From positions 1 through 40,592 of the forward strand of contig RXJP01000146.1 in assembly GCA_003963315.1 (NCBI GenBank): DNA of 40,592 nt. The letters run 5' to 3'. The translations under genes were made by a program, and so were the position numbers. The notes under the pieces were generated by a model. That model was given only the letters and a program-made list of their open reading frames with translations. It had not been told where the DNA came from and searched no databases. The stretch's first letter is position 1; each line of letters opens with the position of its first letter. The stretch comes from Rhodocyclaceae bacterium (GTDB lineage: Bacteria > Pseudomonadota > Gammaproteobacteria > Burkholderiales > Rhodocyclaceae). Below are positions 26,465 through 35,679 of the stretch, piece after piece.

Positions 26465-28195
26465 TCAGCCGATCATGTCCCGATTGGCGGCCCCCGGCGG
26501 CACCATGGGGAAGACTTGGCAGGCGATGTCGATGCCGGCATGGATCAGCGTTGGCCCCGGCTGGGCCATGGCCCGGGCCAGGGCGCGGCGGGGATCCGCT
26601 TCCATGTCCAGGTCCAGGGCGGCCATGCCGCAGCCCCGGGCCAGGGCCGGAAAGTCGGGGCCGTGACGGTAGCGGCTGGCGTAGATGCGTTTGCCGTAGA
26701 ACAGGCTCTGCTGCTGATGCACCAGCCCGAGGGAGGCGTTGTTCATGACGATGATCTTGAGATTGGCGTTTTCCTCCGCCGCCGTCACCAGCTCCTGGAT
26801 GTTCATGAGCAGGCTGCCGTCACCGCTGAAACAGACCACGGTCCGCTCCGGGCAGGCCAGGGCCGCCCCCAGGGCGGCTGGCAGGCCGAAGCCCATGGTG
26901 CCGAGGCCGCCGGAGGTGAGCCATTGCCGCGGCCGGCGCAGGGGATAGGCCTGGGCCGCCCACATCTGGTGCTGGCCCACATCGGTGGCGACGACGGCCT
27001 GGTCGCCGTCCAAGTCCGCCAGGGCGTCCGCCACGGCGCGGATCAGGCCGTAGTGGCTACGGGGGTCATCCCCATCATCCAGCAACAGGGGATACGCTTG
27101 GCGCAGATCCGCCACCCGTTGCAGCCAGTGGGGGTTATCCCGGGCCACCAGCCGGGGCAGCAGGGCGTCCAGGGTCACCTTGGCATCGGCAGCGATGGAT
27201 AGGTCGGGGCGGCGCAGCTTGCCCAGTTCATCCGCATCAATGTCCACGTGAATGACCTTTGCCGTGGGGCAAAACTCCGCCAACTTCCCCGTGGCGCGGT
27301 CGTCGAAACGGGCGCCGACGGCGATCAGCAGATCGCATTCTTCCAGCACGAGATTGGTGTAGCGCGCCGCGTGCATACCCATCATGCCCAGGGCAAGGGG
27401 GTGGTCCACCGGCATCGCCCCCAGGGCCATCAGCGTCATCACCGTGGGCAGGGCAGCCTTTTCCGCCATGGCCACGGCAGCCTCCGCTGCGCCGGAATGG
27501 ATGATGCCGCCGCCCAGGTAGAGCACCGGGCTGTGGGCGGCGGCGATCATTCGCGCCGCCTGGGCCAGGGCGTCATCGTCGGGCGCAGGCAGGGCATCGG
27601 CCACACCGGGAGCGGGCCAGCGCGACACCTCCACCTTCTCCAATTGCACATCCTTGGGCACATCGATCAGCACCGGCCCCGGCCGCCCCGAAAGGGCGAT
27701 ACGGAAAGCCCGGGGAATGGCCTCCAGCAAGTCTGCGGCATGGTTGATGAACAGCACTTCCTTGGCGATGGGGGCAGCGACGGAACAGATATCCAGTTCC
27801 TGGAAGGCATCGGTCCCGATCATGGCCCGGGGCACCTGACCGGTAATGGCGACGATAGGAATGGAGTCCAGCATGGCGTCGGCCAAGGCCGTCACCAAAT
27901 TGCTGGCGCCGGGGCCGGAAGAAGCAATGCAGACACCCACCTGCCCGGTGGCCCGGGCCGCTCCCTGGGCGATGAAGCCCGCGCCCTGCTCGTGCCGGGC
28001 CAGCACATGACGCAAGGCGGGGAATCCAGCCAGGGCGTCATAGACCGGCAGGATTGCCCCGCCGGGAATACCGGCGACGAACTCCACGCCCTGGCGCGCA
28101 ATCAGCCGGACGATGAGTTCGGCGCCGTTATAAGTGCCGGTGGCATAGGCATGGGCTTGGGGCGGGGCGATGATCTCCCGGTCGGGTGCGTTCAT
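26465..28195 (-). CDS. ilvG: Acetolactate synthase large subunit (IlvG-type)
   Basis: A 576-residue ThDP-dependent enzyme that condenses pyruvate with pyruvate or 2-oxobutyrate, the first shared step of valine/leucine and isoleucine synthesis. GAELIVRLIARQGVEFVAGIPGG contains the start of the ThDP PYR domain, with the catalytic glutamate in RHEQGAGF. The C-terminal ThDP motif is GDGSLLMNIQEL with NNASLGLV. The central FAD-binding region has GARFDDRATGKL. The ATG at 28195 has AGAGGAG at good distance; the frame continues upstream only as leader. No small regulatory subunit gene (ilvN/ilvM/ilvH) is adjacent. Expression appears to be set by the attenuator and leader peptide upstream. Confidence 0.9.
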   Translation of the reverse strand: MNAPDREIIAPPQAHAYATGTYNGAELIVRLIARQGVEFVAGIPGGAILPVYDALAGFPALRHVLARHEQGAGFIAQGAARATGQVGVCIASSGPGASNLVTALADAMLDSIPIVAITGQVPRAMIGTDAFQELDICSVAAPIAKEVLFINHAADLLEAIPRAFRIALSGRPGPVLIDVPKDVQLEKVEVSRWPAPGVADALPAPDDDALAQAARMIAAAHSPVLYLGGGIIHSGAAEAAVAMAEKAALPTVMTLMALGAMPVDHPLALGMMGMHAARYTNLVLEECDLLIAVGARFDDRATGKLAEFCPTAKVIHVDIDADELGKLRRPDLSIAADAKVTLDALLPRLVARDNPHWLQRVADLRQAYPLLLDDGDDPRSHYGLIRAVADALADLDGDQAVVATDVGQHQMWAAQAYPLRRPRQWLTSGGLGTMGFGLPAALGAALACPERTVVCFSGDGSLLMNIQELVTAAEENANLKIIVMNNASLGLVHQQQSLFYGKRIYASRYRHGPDFPALARGCGMAALDLDMEADPRRALARAMAQPGPTLIHAGIDIACQVFPMVPPGAANRDMIG

Positions 28196-28248
28196 GGTGC
28201 GGCTCCTCTCTGCAAGTTGAGGTGCCGGTGCGCCGTCGGGGATATGCA

Positions 28249-28287
28249 ATAAAAAAACCCCCGCCGGTTGCGCCGGCGGGGGTTTTT
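28249..28287 (-). terminator. ilvG attenuator (terminator hairpin)
   Basis: CCCCCGCCGG and CCGGCGGGGG (28273-28282 and 28258-28267 on the minus strand) form a perfect 10-bp stem with a 5-nt loop, extended by A/T pairs. On the minus strand it ends in a run of T, so it is a classic intrinsic terminator. It lies 14 bp past the leader-peptide stop and 54 bp before the ilvG ATG. A competing antiterminator is possible: CCGGGTTCGC in the leader (28304-28313) is nearly complementary to GCGCAACCGG (28264-28273). Confidence 0.8.
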
Positions 28288-28300
28288 GGAAATCTGCTGT

Positions 28301-28429
28301 TCAGCGAACCCGGACCGACGCGGTATCTACGACACCTACGACAGATACCACGACCAGGACGACGGCGACAGCATCCACACCCGACAACAGGGCGGTGGAG
28401 AAGGCGGCGGAATCGTGGCGGCGGTTCAT
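28301..28429 (-). CDS. Valine-rich leader peptide of ilvG
   Basis: This 42-residue frame on the ilvG strand starts MNRRHDSAAFSTALLSG and continues VDAVAVVLVVVSVVGVV, ending in TASVRVR. It has 13 valines and three leucines, nearly all in the second half, and no isoleucine. It ends directly before the terminator hairpin, the arrangement of amino-acid biosynthesis attenuators, where ribosome stalling at Val codons would favour the antiterminator. An in-frame TAA lies upstream, so the ATG at 28429 is the first start. The ribosome site is weak. Too short to be found by length-based ORF calling. Confidence 0.75.
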   Translation of the reverse strand: MNRRHDSAAFSTALLSGVDAVAVVLVVVSVVGVVDTASVRVR

Positions 28430-28473
28430 GGCAAAGGGATCGCGGCGATGGGGTTGCGAAAAAACGAACCTGG

Positions 28474-28503
28474 ATTATGCATGGCCTTGCGATCTTTGCG
28501 CAA
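28474..28503 (-). promoter_or_regulatory. Probable ilvG leader promoter
   Basis: On the minus strand CATAAT (28479-28474) is a good -10; TTGCGC (28503-28498) is a weak -35 at 18 bp. Transcription from about 28466 would leave some 37 nt before the leader peptide. It lies inside the gap that also serves the opposite-strand signalling gene. Confidence 0.45.
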
Positions 28504-28681
28504 GCCTTCCATCGACATGCACAGCCAGAGAATCTTCTGGGAGAATGCCCATGAATGTGATGAGGATTCACGCAAAGGGGGCCGCTGCCGGCGGCATCGC
28601 GCATCTTCCACGGGAGCAGCGGGAAAACACCGATCCACCAAGGCAGGCGCTCCGACCTGCCGATTAAAAGAACACAAAAAC
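28504..28681. other. Leader region of the GGDEF-EAL gene, no recognised element
   Basis: This part of the divergent gap, between the ilvG promoter and the signalling gene, holds no convincing promoter. A 38-codon frame (28552-28667, plus, MNVMRIHAKGAAAGG) is visible but has no homologue I know and may be chance. Confidence 0.35.
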
Positions 28682-31600
28682 ATGATTCGCAAGCCGGAAG
28701 GAAAACGCAGTGTGGAGGCCGTACGCAAAATCGGCCCCAAAGTCGCCCGGATTTTCACCGTCTCTCTTCTGGCTGCGGCAGGGTTGATGGGTTATTTGCT
28801 CTGGTCCAGCTACCAGGATGCGCTGACCCTCGCCCGCACCACGAGCAACAACCTGGCCTGGGTGTTGGAGGCCCGCCTCGATGCCACGCTGCGAAGAGCG
28901 GACACTGTCCTGCTGGGTGAGCAGAAGAAGCTGGAAAACAATCCGGATCTCATGCGCAGCGCCAAGGCCCAGGATGCCAGGCCGGGCATCGAAAGCGAAT
29001 TCAACCAGTTACTGGAAGGCTTCCCGGAGGTGTCCGGTCTGCGGGTATTCGACGCGTCTGGCGATTTGCTCTACACCTCATTGCCGAGGGCGATGCAAAA
29101 AGTCAGCGTTGCCGACCGGGACTATTTCCTGGCCCTGAAAAGGGATGCCCATCTCCAGCGGTTTTATTCCGCGGTGATTACCTCGCGGATTTCTGGGGCG
29201 CCGGTGTTCGTACTCGCCTATCCGGTGAGGGACAAGCGGGGGCAGTTTCTCGGCATTGTTTCTGCGGCGATTTCCCTCAGCCATTTCGAAGCGCTGCTGC
29301 GTTCCATCGAGCTGGGCGAAAACAGCGTCATCAGCATCCGCCGTAGCGACTCCTTCGCCCTGGTGTTGCGCTGGCCGGCATTGCCCGGGGAAGTCAACCA
29401 GGTCTTGCCTGCCGAGCATCCCAACCGGGCCGAAATCGAATCCGGCAAACGCATCGTCACCACCGACACCACAGCCCATACCGATGGCACTCGCCGTATC
29501 TTCAGCCTCCATGCCCTGGAGAACCACCCGTTCTATGTCCTGGTGGGGATCGCCCATCAGGATATGCTGCAGGGCTGGTACCGGCGCCTGGCGGTGGTGC
29601 TTATCGCCAGCGGCTGGGTGTTGGCCCTGAGTAGCGCCCTGGCCCTTTCCTTGCGCCGTAGTGAAGCGGAATTGATCGGCGCCTACGAAAACCTGCAACA
29701 AACCGAGCACGATCTTCTGGAGAAGGAGCAACGCTTCCGCACCCTGTTCGACGAAGCGCCCGTAGGCCATGCCCTGAATCGACTGGAAGACGGCCACTTC
29801 ATTGCCATCAACCAGATGTTTTCCGATATCACCGGCTACAGCCGGGAATCCTTGAACCGGATGAGCTACTGGGCGCTCACCCCGGACCGTTACGCCGCCG
29901 ACGAGGCCAAACAGCTGGAATTATTGAAGCAGACTGGCCGCTACGGCCCCTACGAAAAACACTACATCCACAAGGACGGCCATTGGGTGCCGGTGCGCCT
30001 GCAGGGCTGCATCGTCACCGCCCCTGGCGGCGAAAAACAGATTCTCTCCGTAGTGGAAAACATTTCGGAGCAGAAGCAGGCGGAGGAACGCATCCATCTA
30101 CTGGCCAGCGTGTTCCAATACAGCGGCGAGGCCATTCTCATTTCCGACCGGGACAACAATATCGTCGAGGTCAACACCGCCTTCACCCGCATGACCGGCT
30201 ACACCTGGGAGGACGTCGCGGGAAAGAACCCCCGCCTGCTTTCCTCGGGCCGGAATACCGCAGAGGAATACGCGGACATGTGGCACCACATCCAAGAACA
30301 GGGCCAGTGGCAAGGGGAATTGTGGGACAGGCACAAGGATGGCCACGTCTACCCCAAATGGATCACCATTTCCACCATCCACGACAGCCAAGGCAATGTC
30401 ACCCATTACATCGCCAACTTCACCGACATCACCGAGCACAAGGCGGCGGAAGAGCGCATCCACTACATCGCCCACCACGACGCCCTGACCAAATTGCCCA
30501 ACCGCCTCAACTTGCAGGGGCGGCTGGAGCAGGCCCTGGCCAGCGCGAGGCGCGGGAAGGAACGGCTTGCCGTGCTGTTCGTGGACCTGGACCGTTTCAA
30601 GGTGATCAACGACACCCTGGGCCACCACATAGGCGACGACCTGCTGATGGAAGTGGCTGACCGCCTGCGCCAAAGCGTCCGCGACAGCGACGTGGTGGCG
30701 CGGCTGGGAGGCGACGAATTCGTCGTCGTGCTGACCGGCCTGGCGGCGGAGGACGTGGCGCCCATCGCGCGCAAGATGCTGGCGCATTTGGGCGAGCCCT
30801 ATCTCCTCACGAACCATGAGCTGCACTCGACGCCGAGCATAGGCATCAGCCTGTTCCCGGAAGACGGCGACGACGTGGACACCCTGATGAAAAATGCGGA
30901 CACGGCCATGTACCACGCCAAATCCGCCGGACGGAACAATTACCAGTTCTTCCGCAGCGGCATGAACGAGGCCGCCAGCGAGCGCTTGCTGATCGAGAAC
31001 AACCTGCGCCAGGCCCTGGCGCGCAAAGAGTTTGTGCTTCATTACCAGCCCCAGATCGATGCCCAGAGCGGTGCGGTGGTGTGCGTCGAGGCGCTGATTC
31101 GCTGGCAACACCCGGAACAGGGCATGATCCCGCCTTTGCGCTTCATCCCCGTGGCCGAAGAAACCGGACTGATCGGCCCCATTGGCCAGTGGGTGTTGGA
31201 GGAAGCCATGGGGCAGTTGCGCGCTTGGCGGAGCGCCGGCATCGAAGGCCTGCGCATGGCGGTCAACCTTTCCGCCAGCCAGTTGCGGGACCCGGACCTG
31301 GGCGCCCACATCCATGCCCGCCTGCTGCAACACAACTTGCCTGGCAGTTGCCTGGAATTGGAAATCACCGAAAGCGTGGCCATGCACGACCCGGCCCACA
31401 GCGCCACCATGCTCCAGTCCTTGCATGAACTGGGCGTCGGCCTCGCCATCGACGATTTCGGTACCGGCTATTCCTCCCTGGCCTACCTGAAGCAACTGCC
31501 CCTGGACCGCCTCAAGCTGGACCGCTCCTTCGTCACCGACATCGAGCACGACGCCAACGACGCCGCCATCTGCACCGCCACCATTTCCCTCGCCCATAGC

Positions 31601-31777
31601 CTGCACTTGGCCGTGGTGGCGGAGGGCGTGGAAACGCCGGCACAGATGCACTACCTGAAATCCCTGGGCTGCGATTTGTTGCAGGGCTACCTGTTCAGCG
31701 AACCTCTGCCCGCGGATGAGTGTCTGGCTTTCGTGGCAACCGCCCATCGGGAGAGGGCGAAAATCGAGGCCGGGTAG
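28682..31777 (+). CDS. Cache-PAS-PAS-GGDEF-EAL signalling protein
   Basis: A 1031-residue membrane sensor for c-di-GMP turnover. A first helix (about residues 21-42) and a second (about 300-322) flank a periplasmic dCache-like domain. Two PAS domains follow (FRTLFDEAPVGHALNRLEDG and ASVFQYSGEAILISDRDN), then GGDEF and EAL domains. The GGDEF motif is intact, with an RxxD site (RDSD) five residues before it. The EAL domain retains VEALIRW, EITES, DDFGTGYSSL, KLDRSF and AEGVET, so phosphodiesterase activity is likely. I start at the ATG at 28682; the frame continues further upstream with no family resemblance. The ribosome site is weak. Confidence 0.9.
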   Translation: MIRKPEGKRSVEAVRKIGPKVARIFTVSLLAAAGLMGYLLWSSYQDALTLARTTSNNLAWVLEARLDATLRRADTVLLGEQKKLENNPDLMRSAKAQDARPGIESEFNQLLEGFPEVSGLRVFDASGDLLYTSLPRAMQKVSVADRDYFLALKRDAHLQRFYSAVITSRISGAPVFVLAYPVRDKRGQFLGIVSAAISLSHFEALLRSIELGENSVISIRRSDSFALVLRWPALPGEVNQVLPAEHPNRAEIESGKRIVTTDTTAHTDGTRRIFSLHALENHPFYVLVGIAHQDMLQGWYRRLAVVLIASGWVLALSSALALSLRRSEAELIGAYENLQQTEHDLLEKEQRFRTLFDEAPVGHALNRLEDGHFIAINQMFSDITGYSRESLNRMSYWALTPDRYAADEAKQLELLKQTGRYGPYEKHYIHKDGHWVPVRLQGCIVTAPGGEKQILSVVENISEQKQAEERIHLLASVFQYSGEAILISDRDNNIVEVNTAFTRMTGYTWEDVAGKNPRLLSSGRNTAEEYADMWHHIQEQGQWQGELWDRHKDGHVYPKWITISTIHDSQGNVTHYIANFTDITEHKAAEERIHYIAHHDALTKLPNRLNLQGRLEQALASARRGKERLAVLFVDLDRFKVINDTLGHHIGDDLLMEVADRLRQSVRDSDVVARLGGDEFVVVLTGLAAEDVAPIARKMLAHLGEPYLLTNHELHSTPSIGISLFPEDGDDVDTLMKNADTAMYHAKSAGRNNYQFFRSGMNEAASERLLIENNLRQALARKEFVLHYQPQIDAQSGAVVCVEALIRWQHPEQGMIPPLRFIPVAEETGLIGPIGQWVLEEAMGQLRAWRSAGIEGLRMAVNLSASQLRDPDLGAHIHARLLQHNLPGSCLELEITESVAMHDPAHSATMLQSLHELGVGLAIDDFGTGYSSLAYLKQLPLDRLKLDRSFVTDIEHDANDAAICTATISLAHSLHLAVVAEGVETPAQMHYLKSLGCDLLQGYLFSEPLPADECLAFVATAHRERAKIEAG

Positions 31778-31786
31778 AATGGCCCG

Positions 31787-32134
31787 ATGCCCCACCCAAG
31801 CGAATGCCTGCTGGTCTTCACCAACCTGCCCGACGGGGACAGCGCCCACGCCTTGGCCAAACGCCTGGTCGAAGCCCGGCTGGCGGCCTGCGTAAACATC
31901 CTGGCGCCCTGCGCATCGGTGTACCGTTGGCAGGGCCAGATGGAGCAAGCAACGGAAACGCCTTTGCTGATCAAGACCACGGCGGCGCGGTACGCGGCCC
32001 TGGAAAGGGAAATCCGCGCCGGGCATCCCTATGAACTTCCCGAGATCGTTGCGGTCCCATTCGCCGCGGGACTGCCGGCCTACCTGGCCTGGGTTGCCGC
32101 GGAAACCGCCACCGACGACGACACCCCATGCTGA
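31787..32134 (+). CDS. cutA: Divalent cation tolerance protein CutA
   Basis: A 115-residue CutA1-like protein, a trimeric ferredoxin-like fold associated with copper tolerance in E. coli; its biochemical role is unsettled. The conserved blocks are ARLAACVNILAPCASVYRWQG and the C-terminal HPYELPEIVAVP. It begins 9 bp after the signalling gene and overlaps dsbD by 7 bp. The cutA-dsbD pair is a common proteobacterial arrangement. Confidence 0.93.
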   Translation: MPHPSECLLVFTNLPDGDSAHALAKRLVEARLAACVNILAPCASVYRWQGQMEQATETPLLIKTTAARYAALEREIRAGHPYELPEIVAVPFAAGLPAYLAWVAAETATDDDTPC

Positions 32135-33864
32135 TACGACTGTTTTTCTCCTGCCTCCTCCTTGTCGCCCCCTGGCTGGCCGGCGCTGCCCAGGAACCCC
32201 TGCCGCCGGAACAAGCTTTCCAGGCCTCGGCCCACATGGTCGACGCCCACACAGCGGAAGCCTCCTTCGTCATCGCCCCGGGCCACTATCTCTACCGGAA
32301 GAAATTCGCCTTCGCCGTGGCCAAAGGTGGTGCCCAACTGGGTTCGCCCGCGTTTCCTGCCAGTGAGATCAAGGACGACCCCAACTTCGGCAAGGTGGAG
32401 GTTTACCACCAGCCCATGGCGGTAAGGCTTCCCGTGGAAGGCCCGCTGGAAGGATTGCAACTCAAGCTGTCGTTCCAGGGCTGCGCCGACCAAGGTATTT
32501 GCTATCCGCCCTTGAATCAGGTGGTGGATGTGGAACCCCAGGGGAACAGCACAGCGACAAACGTGGCGGGAGGCGAAGCCGGCAATGAAACCTCGCGCAT
32601 CGCCAAGTTGCTCCACGGCAACCTGGCCTTGGCCTTGGTGAGTTTCTTCGGCTTCGGCCTGCTGCTGTCCTTCACGCCATGCATGCTGCCCATGGTGCCC
32701 ATTCTCTCCGGCATCATCGTCAACCACGGCCATGCCGTCAGCCACGGCCGCGCCTTCGTGCTCTCCCTGGCTTATGTGCTAGGCATGGCCCTCACCTACG
32801 CCCTGGCCGGCGTGGCGGCGGGGCTCTCCGGCACCCTGCTTTCCAGCGCCTTGCAGAATGCCTGGGTGCTGGGCGGCTTCGCCCTGGTGTTCGTGGTGCT
32901 GTCCCTTTCCATGTTCGGCTTCTACGAACTGCAACTGCCCAGCAGCCTACAAAGCAAGTTGTCCGACACCGCCAACCACCGCGGCGGCAACCTGCCCGCG
33001 CTATTCGTCATGGGCGTGCTGTCGGCCCTGATCGTCGGCCCTTGTGTGGCCGCGCCCCTGGCCGGCGCCCTGCTCTACATCGCCAAGACCGTCAATGCCT
33101 TGCTGGGCGGCACAGCACTGTTCGCCATGGCGCTGGGTATGGGCCTGCCGCTGCTGGCGGTGGGCTTGTTCTCGCGCTCCCTGCTGCCCCACACCGGCCC
33201 CTGGATGGAGGCGGTGAAAAAATTCTTCGGCGTACTGCTGCTGGCCACAGCCCTTTGGCTCGTGTCACCGGTATTGCCCACCTGGCTACTGATGTTGGCC
33301 TGGGCGGCACTGCTGATCGTGCCCGCCATCTACCTGCGGGCCATCGACCCGCTACCCCACAACGCCGGCAACTGGCAACGTTTCTGGAAAGGTGTGGGCA
33401 TCCTCATGTTATTGGCGGGGGCAGCCCTGGCGGTCGGCGTCGCCGGCGGTTCCCGCGACCCCTTGAAGCCCCTGGGCTTTATCGGCGGCCCGGCGGCAGA
33501 AGCCCGTACCGTTTCCTTCGAAACCGTCCGCACCGTAGCCGAACTGGATGCCCGCCTGCGGAATCCCGGCAAGCCGGTGCTGCTGGACTTCTACGCCGAC
33601 TGGTGCGTGAGCTGCAAGGAAATGGAACGAGACACCTTCAGCAATCCCGCCGTACAGCAGCGCTTCGCTCAGATGACCCTGCTACGGGCCGACGTCACAG
33701 CGGCCAACGAAGCCGACTACGCGCTGCTGAAACGCTTCGGCCTCTACGGCCCGCCGGGTATCATCCTTTTCGACAAGTCCGGCAAGGAACTGGACGACCT
33801 GCGGGTCGTCGGCTACCAGCCGCCGGAACAATTCCTCGCGGTGTTCGGCCGCGTTCCCCGCTGA
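32128..33864 (+). CDS. dsbD: Thiol:disulfide interchange protein DsbD
   Basis: A 578-residue inner-membrane protein that passes electrons from cytoplasmic thioredoxin to periplasmic thiol proteins. A signal peptide (residues 1-20, ending AGAA) precedes the N-terminal domain with its CADQGIC cysteine pair. Eight or so membrane helices follow, with the central cysteines in FTPCMLPMVP and GPCVAAP. The C-terminal thioredoxin-like domain has WCVSC. All three redox pairs are intact. It overlaps the cutA stop by 7 bp and is followed 24 bp later by ribE. Confidence 0.95.
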   Translation: MLIRLFFSCLLLVAPWLAGAAQEPLPPEQAFQASAHMVDAHTAEASFVIAPGHYLYRKKFAFAVAKGGAQLGSPAFPASEIKDDPNFGKVEVYHQPMAVRLPVEGPLEGLQLKLSFQGCADQGICYPPLNQVVDVEPQGNSTATNVAGGEAGNETSRIAKLLHGNLALALVSFFGFGLLLSFTPCMLPMVPILSGIIVNHGHAVSHGRAFVLSLAYVLGMALTYALAGVAAGLSGTLLSSALQNAWVLGGFALVFVVLSLSMFGFYELQLPSSLQSKLSDTANHRGGNLPALFVMGVLSALIVGPCVAAPLAGALLYIAKTVNALLGGTALFAMALGMGLPLLAVGLFSRSLLPHTGPWMEAVKKFFGVLLLATALWLVSPVLPTWLLMLAWAALLIVPAIYLRAIDPLPHNAGNWQRFWKGVGILMLLAGAALAVGVAGGSRDPLKPLGFIGGPAAEARTVSFETVRTVAELDARLRNPGKPVLLDFYADWCVSCKEMERDTFSNPAVQQRFAQMTLLRADVTAANEADYALLKRFGLYGPPGIILFDKSGKELDDLRVVGYQPPEQFLAVFGRVPR

Positions 33865-33888
33865 TTCCACTGATTTCGGAGATTCCCC

Positions 33889-34491
33889 ATGTTCACCGGC
33901 ATCGTCGCCGCCACCGGCAAGATCACCCATGTGCAGCCCCTGGAAAAAGGTGTGCGCCTTACCGTCCAGGCACCGACCCTGGGGCTGGAGGATGTCGGCC
34001 TGGGGGATTCCGTGGCCCATAACGGCGTCTGCCTGACGGTGATCGAAAAGTCCGGCGACAGCTACAAGGTGGATGTCTCCCGGGAAACCCTGGACTGCAC
34101 TGTGGGCCTCGACGGCGTGCTCAACAATGCCGAAGTCAATCTGGAAAAGGCCATGCAGCTCACCGACCGATTGGGCGGCCATCTGGTCAGCGGTCATGTG
34201 GATGGGGTCGGCGAGGTACGCAAATTCGACAAGATCGGCGAGTCCCACGAACTGGTGATCCGGGCGCCGAAGGAACTGGCCAAGTACATCGCCCGCAAAG
34301 GTTCCGTCACCGTCAACGGCGTCTCCCTCACCACCAACACGGTGGACGGCGCCGACTTTTCCATCAACCTGATTCCCCACACGGTGCAGGTCACCACTCT
34401 CAAGTACCTGAAGGCCGGGGCCAAGGTAAATCTGGAGGTGGACCTGATCGCCCGCTACTGCGAACGCCTGCTGACGGCGGAGAAGGACTGA
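33889..34491 (+). CDS. ribE: Riboflavin synthase, alpha chain
   Basis: A 200-residue enzyme that dismutates two 6,7-dimethyl-8-ribityllumazine molecules to riboflavin. The start MFTGIVAATG is diagnostic, and two lumazine-binding repeats are visible (about residues 1-95 and 96-190), with NGVCLTV and NGVSLTT at matching positions. GGAG precedes the ATG. It starts the rib cluster here; ribD, usually its upstream neighbour, is absent and must lie elsewhere. No FMN riboswitch is visible upstream. Confidence 0.95.
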   Translation: MFTGIVAATGKITHVQPLEKGVRLTVQAPTLGLEDVGLGDSVAHNGVCLTVIEKSGDSYKVDVSRETLDCTVGLDGVLNNAEVNLEKAMQLTDRLGGHLVSGHVDGVGEVRKFDKIGESHELVIRAPKELAKYIARKGSVTVNGVSLTTNTVDGADFSINLIPHTVQVTTLKYLKAGAKVNLEVDLIARYCERLLTAEKD

Positions 34492-34572
34492 TTCTGCCGC
34501 AGCGCAGCGCGTGGAGCGCTTTGGGGCGTAAAATGCGCGCCCTTCCCCCTTTCTCCTGCCAGTGAGCCGCCC

Positions 34573-35670
34573 ATGAGCGACATCAGCCCCATTTACGACA
34601 TCGTTGCCGACATTCGCGCCGGCAAGATGGTAATCCTCGTGGACGAGGAAGACCGGGAGAACGAAGGCGACATCGTCGTGGCCGCTGAATTCGTCACCCC
34701 CGAGACCATCAACTTCATGGTCAAGCACGCCCGCGGCCTGGTCTGCCTGACCCTCACCGAGGCTCGCTGCAAGCAGCTCAACCTGCCGCCCATGGTGCAG
34801 GACAACCGCACCCCCCACGGCACCGCCTTCACCGTTTCCATCGAAGCGGCCGAGGGCGTCACCACCGGCATTTCCGCCTTTGACCGCGCACGCACGGTGC
34901 AGGCCGCAGTGGCCCGTGACGCCCGGCCCAGCGACTTGGTCCAGCCCGGCCATATCTTCCCCTTGAGCGCCCAAAACGGCGGCGTACTGGTGCGCGCCGG
35001 CCACACCGAAGCCGGTTGCGACCTGGCCCGCTTGGCGGGATTGGAACCCGCCTCGGTGATCTGCGAGATCATGAACGACGACGGCTCCATGGCACGCCTG
35101 CCGGAGTTGGTGGAATTCGCCAAGATCCACGGCCTCAAGATCGGCACCATCAGCGACTTGATCCACTACCGCAACGCCAGCGAGAAGCTGGTGGAGAAAG
35201 TGGCCACCCGCCAGGTAACCGGCACCCACGGCGACTTCACGCTCCATGCCTATCAGGACAAGACCAGCGACCAGGTGCACTTCGCCCTGACCAAGGGCGA
35301 AATCAAGGCCGACCAGGAAGTGCTGGTACGGGTGCACCAGCCCCTGTCCATCCTCGACTTCCTCGACTTCCAAGGCCAGCCCTACACCTACAGCGTGGAC
35401 CAGGCGATGCAGACCATCAACGCCAAGGGTGGTGTGCTGGTGCTGCTCCAGCGTCAGGCCTCCCGCGCCGACGTGATGGCTGCGCTGTGCGGTGAAACCA
35501 CGGGCAACAACCCTGCCCGCTGGGACAATCGGCTGTTCGGCACCGGCGCGCAAATCCTGCGCGACCTGGGCGTCGGCAAGATGCGGCTGATGGGCAGTTC
35601 CCAGCGCATCCCCAGCATGACCGGCTTCGGCCTCGAAATTACGGGTTATCTGACCCCCGACAAAAAATAA
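34573..35670 (+). CDS. ribB: 3,4-DHBP synthase with GTP cyclohydrolase II-like domain lacking zinc ligands (RibBX type)
   Basis: A 365-residue fusion. Residues 1-205 are 3,4-dihydroxy-2-butanone-4-phosphate synthase, with the acidic metal-binding loop [10 protein letters not shown] and the [13 protein letters not shown] segment, so the four-carbon unit of riboflavin should be made. The C-terminal part resembles GTP cyclohydrolase II, but the zinc-binding C-x10-C-x-C cysteines of RibA are missing; the equivalent stretch reads [13 protein letters not shown]. This matches the proteobacterial RibBX variant, in which the second domain is not a cyclohydrolase. A separate RibA is therefore expected elsewhere. 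A possible -10 (TAAAAT, 34529-34534) lies 38 bp upstream. Confidence 0.9.
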   Translation: MSDISPIYDIVADIRAGKMVILVDEEDRENEGDIVVAAEFVTPETINFMVKHARGLVCLTLTEARCKQLNLPPMVQDNRTPHGTAFTVSIEAAEGVTTGISAFDRARTVQAAVARDARPSDLVQPGHIFPLSAQNGGVLVRAGHTEAGCDLARLAGLEPASVICEIMNDDGSMARLPELVEFAKIHGLKIGTISDLIHYRNASEKLVEKVATRQVTGTHGDFTLHAYQDKTSDQVHFALTKGEIKADQEVLVRVHQPLSILDFLDFQGQPYTYSVDQAMQTINAKGGVLVLLQRQASRADVMAALCGETTGNNPARWDNRLFGTGAQILRDLGVGKMRLMGSSQRIPSMTGFGLEITGYLTPDKK

Positions 35671-35679
35671 GGACATACC

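Noticed and set aside
28560-28640. c-di-GMP (GEMM) riboswitch before the GGDEF-EAL gene
   Set aside because: A short CACGCAAAGGG resembles a piece of the motif, but the tetraloop, receptor and second stem are not found.
33840-34572. FMN riboswitch in the rib cluster
   Set aside because: The gaps before ribE (24 bp) and ribBX (81 bp) are too short for an FMN aptamer and lack its conserved sequence.
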